Assembly: GCA_017861095.1 (NCBI GenBank)
Contig: JAGFXI010000227.1
Coordinates: forward strand, 1-5,042
DNA: 5,042 bases
Origin: Deltaproteobacteria bacterium
GTDB taxonomy: Bacteria; Desulfobacterota; Syntrophobacteria; BM002
Reading direction: 5' to 3'
Shown: piece by piece, positions 1 through 4,289 of the stretch
How the letters are laid out: every line of letters begins with the position of its first letter
Position numbering within the stretch: position 1 is the first letter of the stretch
Program-made: the position numbers and the translations under genes
Notes under the pieces: model-generated
Databases searched by the model: none
What the model saw: only the letters and a program-made list of their open reading frames with translations
What the model was told of the DNA's origin: nothing

Positions 1-2
1 TC

Positions 3-908
3 TTCCAGCGCCGCGTCGAGACCGGTCGCATCCGCGACGGCCATGGTGATCTTCGCCTGGATCACGTCTATTTCGAGGACGGCATCCAGATCATCGACTG
101 CGTGGAGTTCAACGAACGCCTGCGCCGGGAAGACGTCACCGCCGATCTTGCGTTTCTCGCCATGGATCTGGACTCCCTCGGCTGCGGCCACCTCGGGTGG
201 CGCCTGGTCAGGACCTATGCCCAGGCGGCCGGTGACCCCGAGATCTACATCCTCCTCGACTTCTACAAGTGCTATCGCGCCTATGTCCGTTGCAAGGTCG
301 ACTGTCTGCGGCTGGCCGAGGGGGGCCTTGGAGACGACGAGGCGCGGGAGCTGAGAAGGCTGGCTAGGCGCCACTCCCGGCTTGCCGCCGCCTATGCCGC
401 CAATTTCAGCCGTCAGACGCTCTGGGTGGTCTGCGGACTCAGTGCCAGCGGCAAGAGCACCGTCGCCCGCGAGATGGCAACGCGGCTGCGGGTCGGGGTG
501 CAGAGCTCGGATGTGGTGCGGAAGCTACTCTCCGGCATTCCCCCGCACGAGCCGGCACCGGCGGAGTTCGGCGAGGGTATCTACACGGCCGCGCAAACCG
601 CAAGGACCTACGAGACCCTCCTCGGCGAGGTTGGGGTGGAGTTGTGCTGCGGCCGTTCATCCATCGCCGACGCCACGTTCGGTAAGCGCCGCTTCCGAGA
701 TCAGATACGGCGGCTCGCCAGAGGCTTCGGGGCGACCATCGTCTTCGTAGAGTGCATCTGCCCTGAACCGCTCCTGCGTCGAAGGCTGTCGAACCGACAG
801 GGCAAGCTGGTCACGGACGCTCGGCTCCAGCACTTCGAAGCCCAGCGGCAGACCAGACAGGCAAGGCGGGCGCGCCGCACCGTGCGCTCTTGCCGGGGTG
901 GAGTCTAG
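3..908 (+). CDS. Bifunctional aminoglycoside phosphotransferase-like / P-loop kinase protein (COG2187-COG0645 type), 5' partial
   Basis: The frame is open from the left edge, so the start lies outside the window; 301 residues are visible. Numbering from position 3, residues 14-22 read HGDLRLDHV, the catalytic loop of aminoglycoside/choline-kinase-like phosphotransferases (D16 the likely base). IIDCVEFN follows at 30-37 with the metal-binding Asp (D32). Then comes the helical DLAFLAMDL stretch typical of COG2187 proteins. A second domain starts near residue 140 with a Walker A loop GLSASGKST (145-153), then SSDVVRK near 168, as in COG0645 zeta-toxin/gluconate-kinase-like P-loop kinases. The two-domain fusion is a known family of about 500 residues whose substrate is unknown to me; antibiotic resistance should not be assumed. 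The C-terminus is odd: after LQHFEAQRQ the protein ends in an Arg-rich tail and stops, without the FEP...VDT-like ending I expect in this family. It converges on the FmdB gene. Confidence 0.85.
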   Translation, partial: FQRRVETGRIRDGHGDLRLDHVYFEDGIQIIDCVEFNERLRREDVTADLAFLAMDLDSLGCGHLGWRLVRTYAQAAGDPEIYILLDFYKCYRAYVRCKVDCLRLAEGGLGDDEARELRRLARRHSRLAAAYAANFSRQTLWVVCGLSASGKSTVAREMATRLRVGVQSSDVVRKLLSGIPPHEPAPAEFGEGIYTAAQTARTYETLLGEVGVELCCGRSSIADATFGKRRFRDQIRRLARGFGATIVFVECICPEPLLRRRLSNRQGKLVTDARLQHFEAQRQTRQARRARRTVRSCRGGV

Positions 909-1097
909 CCGCAATGTTGTACACTTAGGGAATCGCGCGAAAAATCCGCCGTCGCAGGCTGTCCGACAATTGCCCCTCTTAACTCCCTCTCCCCCTCGCG
1001 AGGGGGAGAGGAGAATGTTCTTGGCGTTGTCGGAAAGCCTGCTGGGGATTGTTGGGACCCTGGGACACATTCGACTCTTAAGTGAACCGTATTGAGC
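909..1097. other. Convergent intergenic spacer
   Basis: This stretch lies between the stop codons of the rightward phosphotransferase/kinase gene and the leftward fmdB-type gene. Short open frames cross it, but none has a convincing start, ribosome site or recognisable protein. Its centre is taken up by the palindromic element at 954-1042. Confidence 0.6.
954..1042. repeat. Long interrupted palindrome (REP-like or terminator-like)
   Basis: The outer arms 954-969 and 1027-1042 are reverse complements at 15 of 16 positions (mismatch 961/1035). The core 986-1011 is a perfect 26-bp palindrome centred on CTCGCGAG with runs of five C and five G. Short pairing at 972-974/1023-1025 links the two. 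The whole 89 bp can therefore fold as one long stem with internal loops, in DNA or in RNA of either strand. There is no T-run after the core on either strand, so a classic intrinsic terminator is not supported. Its position between two convergent genes would suit a bidirectional transcription block or mRNA 3'-end protection. A dispersed intergenic repeat is the other likely reading. Confidence 0.8.
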
Positions 1098-1295
1098 CTA
1101 GCCGCAGTTCGTGCACATGGGGCGCTGAGGCGCCGAGGGTCGAGTTGTCGAGGCCCGACTCTGGACGGCGAAGGTTGACATGAGCTTTTTCACTTCGCCC
1201 TGGCAGAGGGGGCAGTTCACCGCAGAATTCTGACTGATCACCAAGCGGTCAAATGTGTAGTTGCATCGATCACAGGTATATTCGAAAATGGGCAT
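1098..1295 (-). CDS. FmdB-family zinc-ribbon protein
   Basis: This is a 65-residue protein beginning MPIFEYTCDRC, the hallmark start of the FmdB/CxxC_CXXC_SSSS family (usual consensus MPIYEYxCxxC). C8/C11 and C28/C31 make the expected zinc ribbon, followed by KKLMST, equivalent to the family's basic and Ser-containing segment. A third pair, C61/C64, sits at the very end (MCTNCG). The start is well supported by an AGGAGGG ribosome site at 1301-1307 on the complementary strand, five bases from the ATG. FmdB was named as a putative regulator of formamidase/acetamidase genes in methylotrophs, but the family is widespread and its role is largely unproven; no amidase gene is visible here. It is a single-gene unit, divergent from xth and convergent with the upstream-listed kinase fusion. 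Confidence 0.88.
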   Translation of the reverse strand: MPIFEYTCDRCNYTFDRLVISQNSAVNCPLCQGEVKKLMSTFAVQSRASTTRPSAPQRPMCTNCG

Positions 1296-1328
1296 GGTTT
1301 CCCTCCTAGGTTGCTAGGTTTTACGGTT

Positions 1329-1357
1329 AATGTAAGCTCGTTGGGCTCGCCGGGCAA
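1329..1357 (-). promoter_or_regulatory. Candidate sigma70-type promoter of the FmdB gene
   Basis: On the minus strand a -35-like TTGCCC (1352-1357) is separated by 17 bp from a -10-like TACATT (1329-1334); each matches the consensus at 4 of 6 positions. Transcription would begin near 1322, giving a leader of about 27 bases that includes the strong AGGAGGG ribosome site. The call rests on motif match and position only. Confidence 0.4.
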
Positions 1358-1420
1358 GGGGGGCTGAGGAGAGAACTGGCAAAGGGCAGCTTGCAGCAGG
1401 CAGGAGTCTTGGAGCAAAGG

Positions 1421-1444
1421 TGTGGGAGCGGCTTCCAGCCGCGA
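1421..1444 (+). repeat. REP-like element with GTGG head and GC-rich hairpin
   Basis: The segment begins with tGTGGGA and continues into a 6-bp stem, gcggct (1428-1433) against agccgc (1437-1442), with a three-base loop. A GTRG-type tetranucleotide just 5' of a short GC-rich hairpin is the signature of REP sequences mobilised by RAYT (REP-associated tyrosine) transposases. Very similar GGAGCGGCTTC-AGCCGCGA sequences are common intergenic REPs in gammaproteobacteria such as Xanthomonas and Pseudomonas relatives; that comparison is from memory. A possible inverted half-copy is tcgcggc at 1501-1507, the complement of gccgcga at 1438-1444. No transposase gene is in the window. Confidence 0.6.
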
Positions 1445-1484
1445 GGGAGTGGGCTACGACAGGGGGGTCTGTTCGGCGAAGCCG

Positions 1485-1500
1485 TCACGCCATGGCGTGA
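1485..1500. repeat. Perfect 16-bp palindrome
   Basis: TCACGCCATGGCGTGA reads the same on both strands. A further gccg (1481-1484) and cggc (1504-1507) can extend the stem past a three-base bulge. It lies about 180 bp upstream of the xth start and 190 bp upstream of the FmdB start. It could be an operator for a dimeric regulator or part of a repeat pair with the REP-like hairpin 40 bp away. The sequence alone does not decide. Confidence 0.55.
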
Positions 1501-1528
1501 TCGCGGCATTGATAGTATCGAGTGAGGC

Positions 1529-1556
1529 TTGGCGTTGTAGCGGAGGAGCGTACAAA
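1529..1556 (+). promoter_or_regulatory. Weak candidate promoter upstream of xth
   Basis: TTGGCG (1529-1534) and TACAAA (1551-1556) are spaced by 16 bp and each match the sigma70 consensus at 4 of 6 positions. The leader to the GTG start would be about 115 bases. Low-confidence motif match. Confidence 0.25.
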
Positions 1557-1660
1557 ATCCGGGAAACCTCCCTGTCAGCAAAGGAAGGTAGATGCTCCGG
1601 ATGCGCTTTGCCTCGCAACCCCCCTGTCTCCGGCGCCGACCCGGGACGGATCTCCATCGA

Positions 1661-1668
1661 GAGAGGGG
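1661..1668 (+). promoter_or_regulatory. Ribosome binding site supporting the GTG start of xth
   Basis: GAGAGGGG lies 10 bases before the GTG at 1679. It supports initiation there rather than at the far-upstream in-frame start at 1592. The spacing is at the long end of the usual range. Confidence 0.45.
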
Positions 1669-1678
1669 TTATTCGCCT

Positions 1679-2446
1679 GTGAGGATTGCGACCTGGAACG
1701 TGAACTCCATTCGGGTGCGGCTGGAGACGGTGCTGGAGTGGATGGCCAGAGCCCGGCCTGATGTTCTCTGTCTTCAGGAGATCAAGACTGCCGACGCCGA
1801 TTTTCCTGCCTCGGCGTTTTCACAGGTGGGTTACCGCGCGGCGGTGAGCGGCGAGAAGACGTATAACGGCGTCGCCATCCTCTCCCGCCACGATCTCGGC
1901 TCGATCTTGGCAGGGTTCCCGGACTACGCCGCGGCCGGGCAGAGGCGCCTCATCGCCGCCACCGTGGGTGGTCTCAGGATTGTAAACGCCTACATACCCA
2001 ATGGGTTCCAGCCGGACTCGCCCAAGTTCGCCTACAAGCTGGAATTCATCAGGGAGCTTCGCCGATACCTGGAGCACCTCCACACGCCGGCTGAACCCCT
2101 CGTCCTCGTGGGCGACTTCAATATTGCACCCGAGGCTCGCGACGTCTACGACCCTCAGGCCATGGAGGGGCAGATCGGCTTTCACCCGGCCGAGCGAGCC
2201 GCCCTCTCGGAGTTAAAGGACTGGGGACTCGAAGACGTATTCCGGCGACACCATGACGCGGCAGGACTCTTCAGTTGGTGGGATTACCGCGCCGCCGCCT
2301 TCCGAAGGAACATGGGGCTCCGGATCGACCACATCTGGGCCACCCCTCCTGCGGCGAAGCTCAGCACCGAGTGTGCCATGGACCGGGAGATGCGGGCCTT
2401 GCCCCGGCCGTCCGACCACATCCCGGTGTGGGCCACCTTTGCTTAA
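1679..2446 (+). CDS. xth: Exodeoxyribonuclease III (AP endonuclease, EEP superfamily)
   Basis: The 255-residue product has the full exonuclease III/AP-endonuclease fold signature and a normal length. Visible active-site motifs are TWNVNSIR (N7), LQEIK (E34), NAYIPNG (Y105), GDFNIAP (D146, N148), RIDHIW (D217) and the terminal SDHIPV (D246, H247). The enzyme cleaves DNA at abasic sites and removes 3'-blocking groups in base-excision repair in the cytoplasm, using a divalent metal. I chose the GTG at 1679 because it yields (M)RIATWNVNSIR, where the family normally starts. A GAGAGGGG stretch at 1661-1668 is an acceptable, slightly distant ribosome site. The frame is open upstream to 1592, but the extra residues look non-coding. 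The last codons GCT-TAA lie within the left arm of the inverted-repeat element at 2440-2634. The gene appears to stand alone. Confidence 0.93.
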   Translation: MRIATWNVNSIRVRLETVLEWMARARPDVLCLQEIKTADADFPASAFSQVGYRAAVSGEKTYNGVAILSRHDLGSILAGFPDYAAAGQRRLIAATVGGLRIVNAYIPNGFQPDSPKFAYKLEFIRELRRYLEHLHTPAEPLVLVGDFNIAPEARDVYDPQAMEGQIGFHPAERAALSELKDWGLEDVFRRHHDAAGLFSWWDYRAAAFRRNMGLRIDHIWATPPAAKLSTECAMDREMRALPRPSDHIPVWATFA

Positions 2447-2634
2447 CCCGCATTGTGCACGAACCGCCTGCTGCAACCGCGGATATGGCCGTCCTTCCGG
2501 GCCTCCTCGGGTCTCGCCCCTTGCGACGTACTGAACAAGCACGCCTCAGGTCCAGTGCCGCGGGATGATTGCCCGGTGGCACGACCATCTCCACGATCTC
2601 GCTATGGCGTCTCGTGCATAATGCGGGTTAGGCA
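2440..2634. mobile_element. 195-bp element with 23-bp near-perfect terminal inverted repeats (MITE-like)
   Basis: Arm 2440-2462 and arm 2612-2634 are reverse complements at 21 of 23 positions, with an uninterrupted block CCCGCATT (2447-2454) and its complement. The inner 149 bp has no supportable gene. It contains a smaller hairpin: gtgcc 2555-2559 with ggcac 2578-2582, and cggg 2561-2564 with cccg 2572-2575. If the element proper starts at CCCGCATT, it is flanked by TTAA on the left (2443-2446) and TTAG on the right (2628-2631), a possible imperfect 4-bp target duplication. Size, non-coding interior and terminal repeats fit a non-autonomous miniature transposable element. The outer boxes also read GCTTAAC (2441-2447) and GTTAGGC (2627-2633), which formally fit the integron attC core RYYYAAC...GTTRRRY. 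The length of 193 bp and the near-perfect arms make an attC site less likely. No family is assigned. Confidence 0.6.
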
Positions 2635-2660
2635 TCGCTATCCCGCTGAGATCTAAAGGA

Positions 2661-2676
2661 GTGGCCTCGGGGCCAC
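2661..2676 (-). terminator. GC-rich hairpin downstream of rsmG
   Basis: GTGGCC and GGCCAC form a perfect 6-bp stem around a four-base loop. Read on the minus strand it lies about 50 bases after the rsmG stop and is followed by TCCTTTAG, a weak T-rich tail. A terminator for the leftward operon is plausible. On the plus strand no T-run follows, so it would not end xth transcripts in the classic way. Confidence 0.4.
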
Positions 2677-2724
2677 AACCAAAAAGGGATTTACGGGTAC
2701 GGGGAATCGCGGTATGGGCCTCCG

Positions 2725-3390
2725 TCAACCTCTGCGGAAGAACGCCAGGGTCCTGCCACCCCTTCCTCGCGGGAGCTCCAGGGGCACTATCTGGCTGAGC
2801 TTGAGTCCGTGCGCCGAAGCCAGCTCGCGGAACAGCCGGTGCTCTGGAGCGCGGGTAGGACCCAGCATGGCGATGAGGGTGCATCCCGGGGCGATGAGGG
2901 GGGAGACCATCTCGAGGAGCGGTTCCAGTCTCCGAAAGGCCCTCGAGATTATGGTGGTGTAAGGCTCCTCCGGCGGCGGCAGGTCCTCGATCCGTCCGTG
3001 GCGGACGGCAACCTCCCGGAGCTCGAGGGTGCGGACGACCTGCTTGAGAAATGATATCTTCTTTCTGTTCGCATCAACCAAGGATAGGCGAAGGTCGGGC
3101 GCGGCGATCTTGAGGGGAATGCCGGGAAAGCCGGCTCCGGAGCCGATATCGAGAAGGCTGGTTGAGGCCCCAAGGTAGGGGAGTGGGCTGAGGGAATCGA
3201 CGAAGTGTTTGATGACGATGTCGGCAGGGTCGGTAACAGAGGTGAGCGGAAACGTCTTGTTCCATTCGAGGAGTACTTGGAGGTAGAGCCAAAAGAGCTC
3301 GGCCTGCCGGCCGCTGAGCCGAACTCCGATCTCGCGAGAGGTCTCGTGGAGTAGGGCGAGGACCCCCTCCTTTTCCACTCTTGCCGGCAT
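2725..3390 (-). CDS. rsmG: 16S rRNA (guanine527-N7)-methyltransferase RsmG (GidB)
   Basis: The 221-residue protein has the length and motif order of RsmG. WNKTFPLTSV (43-52) corresponds to the family's WNxxxNLTxI, with Pro in place of the usual Asn. LLDIGSGAGFPGIPL (79-93) is the S-adenosylmethionine-binding loop, VDANRKKISFL (105-115) the adjoining acidic strand and helix, and SRAF (149-152) the conserved SRA segment. It transfers a methyl group from SAM to N7 of G527 in 16S rRNA within the small ribosomal subunit; loss of this modification is known to give low-level streptomycin resistance. An in-frame TGA lies three codons upstream of the ATG at 3390, so no longer form exists. The AAGG directly before that ATG is too close to be a good ribosome site, so a GTG at 3378 is an alternative start. 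It follows the metalloprotease-like gene by 6 bp, implying cotranscription and perhaps translational coupling. Confidence 0.93.
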   Translation of the reverse strand: MPARVEKEGVLALLHETSREIGVRLSGRQAELFWLYLQVLLEWNKTFPLTSVTDPADIVIKHFVDSLSPLPYLGASTSLLDIGSGAGFPGIPLKIAAPDLRLSLVDANRKKISFLKQVVRTLELREVAVRHGRIEDLPPPEEPYTTIISRAFRRLEPLLEMVSPLIAPGCTLIAMLGPTRAPEHRLFRELASAHGLKLSQIVPLELPRGRGGRTLAFFRRG

Positions 3391-3396
3391 CCTTAC

Positions 3397-3939
3397 TCAC
3401 GTCCAACTGGTATACTTGGCGACCGCTCCTTCATATACCTCTTGGCAACGCGTACACTTGTCGAGCAACTCATCGCGATAGAAGCCGAACTGAAGGGCGA
3501 CGGTGTCGATCACCGCCTCGTAGGTGGCGCTCGGATTGTAGAAGACGAGGTCTTCGATGGTGTTGTAGATCAGCTCCGCGATCACCTTAGGGCGCCTTTC
3601 GGATCTCGCGTAGCGCTCCACTTCACCGTAGATGAGATCTGCCAGGGCCTCACGGCCCATGAGCCGAGCCCGATCACCTGCTTTTATCAGCCGGTCCAGC
3701 CACTTCTTGCCATGGCCGGTGCTCGCCACAGCATGGCAGATCTCATGGATGAGGAGAAAATGGAGATGGTCGTCGTCATCGGCAACGACATGCACCGCAA
3801 TCGTTTTCTTTCTCTCATTGGACTTGCCGTCAACCGGCAGGTCCACGACCTCGCTCACGGTCCACTCGGCGCTCTTATCCCAAAGGGGGAAAAATGTGCT
3901 GCGGACGTAAGCGAAGGCATCATGAAGCCTATCCGACAT
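3397..3939 (-). CDS. Small HExxH zinc metalloprotease-like protein (SprT/WLM/YgjP-like)
   Basis: The 180-residue protein carries LIHEICHAVASTGHGKKW: HEICH at 65-69 is the zinc-binding/catalytic HExxH motif, H76 a likely third zinc ligand, and GHGKKW resembles the GHGxxW/GHxxxF segment of SprT-like, WLM and YgjP-type minimal zincins. Family membership is inferred from this motif; I do not recognise the rest. An acidic run, ADDDDHLHF, precedes the helix, and a single CxxC (CTRC) lies near the C-terminus, where SprT proteins often carry a fuller zinc ribbon. There is no signal peptide or membrane segment, so it is probably cytoplasmic. The frame continues upstream to a TTG at 3996, but the ATG at 3939 is preferred: it has a GGGGTG ribosome-site-like stretch five bases before it, and the extra 19 residues look unstructured. 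It is first in a leftward operon with rsmG. The substrate is unknown. Confidence 0.7.
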   Translation of the reverse strand: MSDRLHDAFAYVRSTFFPLWDKSAEWTVSEVVDLPVDGKSNERKKTIAVHVVADDDDHLHFLLIHEICHAVASTGHGKKWLDRLIKAGDRARLMGREALADLIYGEVERYARSERRPKVIAELIYNTIEDLVFYNPSATYEAVIDTVALQFGFYRDELLDKCTRCQEVYEGAVAKYTSWT

Positions 3940-4079
3940 CCCTTCACCCCGCTTTCTCCCGGATGCAACCTCTCGAAGTTCTCGGCGAGAGCTCAACGGG
4001 TGTCATCGCAATGGGTGTTCTCGATCTTCTGGGCCCGAGCCTTCTCGCGCCTCTTCACCTCGTTGACCGTTTGATTCTT

Positions 4080-4109
4080 AGTAAATCACCGGCGCGGCGA
4101 GCGCGTCAA
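4080..4109 (-). promoter_or_regulatory. Candidate sigma70-type promoter of the metalloprotease-rsmG operon
   Basis: On the minus strand TTGACG (4104-4109, 5 of 6 consensus) is followed after 18 bp by TTTACT (4080-4085, 4 of 6). Transcription would start near 4073, leaving a leader of about 135 bases before the ATG at 3939. This is one of the two strongest promoter matches in the window, but it is still only a motif match. Confidence 0.45.
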
Positions 4110-4225
4110 GGCAGAAGATGCTTTCCGTCATCCCTGCGGCGGCGATAGATGTGTCTCTCTGAAGGTGGAAGGTGTTTCAGCGGCCCGCTCGAGTATCGCG
4201 CCACTGGCCCGGAACAATATCGCCG

Positions 4226-4255
4226 TTGACAGAGGCGGGTGACTTGAGGGATTCT
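4226..4255 (+). promoter_or_regulatory. Candidate promoter of the fused MFS/spermidine synthase gene
   Basis: A perfect -35 TTGACA (4226-4231) is followed after 18 bp by GATTCT (4250-4255), a weak -10 (3 of 6). Initiation near 4262 would leave a short leader containing the GAGAGG ribosome site. A 6-bp inverted repeat, gcgggt (4235-4240) with acccgc (4258-4263), brackets the -10 region and could be an operator or a simple hairpin. Confidence 0.4.
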
Positions 4256-4275
4256 TAACCCGCAGCAGCCACGAC

Positions 4276-4281
4276 GAGAGG
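4276..4281 (+). promoter_or_regulatory. Ribosome binding site deciding the membrane-protein start
   Basis: GAGAGG lies 8 bases before the ATG at 4290 but only 2 bases before the in-frame ATG at 4284. Initiation at 4290 is therefore preferred; the two choices differ by two residues. Confidence 0.55.
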
Positions 4282-4289
4282 AAATGTCC

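Larger units (their letters stand above)
1296..1678. other. Divergent intergenic region, FmdB gene / xth
   Basis: About 380 bp without a supportable gene. It holds a candidate leftward promoter, a REP-like hairpin (1421-1444), a perfect 16-bp palindrome (1485-1500) and a weak rightward promoter. The xth frame stays open back to 1592, but that extension (Arg/Pro/Cys-rich, no family similarity) is read as non-coding leader, because exonuclease III normally begins at the MRIATWNVNS segment. Confidence 0.6.
3940..4289. other. Divergent intergenic region, metalloprotease-rsmG operon / membrane protein
   Basis: About 350 bp between two divergent genes. It contains a candidate leftward promoter (4080-4109), a candidate rightward promoter (4226-4255) and a small inverted repeat (4235-4263). 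A 30-codon open stretch on the minus strand (4085-3993) encodes a Lys/Arg/Glu-rich peptide, but it has no good start or ribosome site and is not called. Nothing else is recognisable. Confidence 0.55.

Noticed and set aside
1060..1100. A sequence around the FmdB stop (GGGACACATTC...AAGTGAACCG) that vaguely resembles insertion-sequence ends.
   Set aside because: I could find no partner inverted repeat, target duplication or transposase fragment in the window.
1592..1678. An N-terminal extension of the xth frame by 29 codons.
   Set aside because: The extension is Arg/Pro/Cys-rich and unlike the family, and exonuclease III starts at the RIATWNVNS segment, where a GTG with a ribosome site is present.
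3940..3996. A 19-codon extension of the metalloprotease-like gene to a TTG start.
   Set aside because: TTG is a rare start, the added residues look disordered, and an ATG with a plausible ribosome site exists at 3939.
3442..4074. A 210-codon open frame antisense to the metalloprotease-like gene.
   Set aside because: The opposite strand encodes the HExxH motif and a spaced operon with rsmG. This frame shows no recognisable motif and runs across the promoter region.
3993..4085. A minus-strand open stretch encoding a Lys/Arg/Glu-rich peptide (contains EVKRREKARAQKIE) just upstream of the metalloprotease-like gene.
   Set aside because: The composition looks protein-like, but there is no ATG, the only internal GTG leaves about 21 residues, and no ribosome site precedes it. 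It could be a leader-peptide or gene remnant, but this is unsupported.
4254..4264. CTTAACCCGCA is shared with the left arm of the inverted-repeat element (2442-2452).
   Set aside because: An 11-bp match is expected by chance in a window of this size, and no matching opposite arm was found near it.
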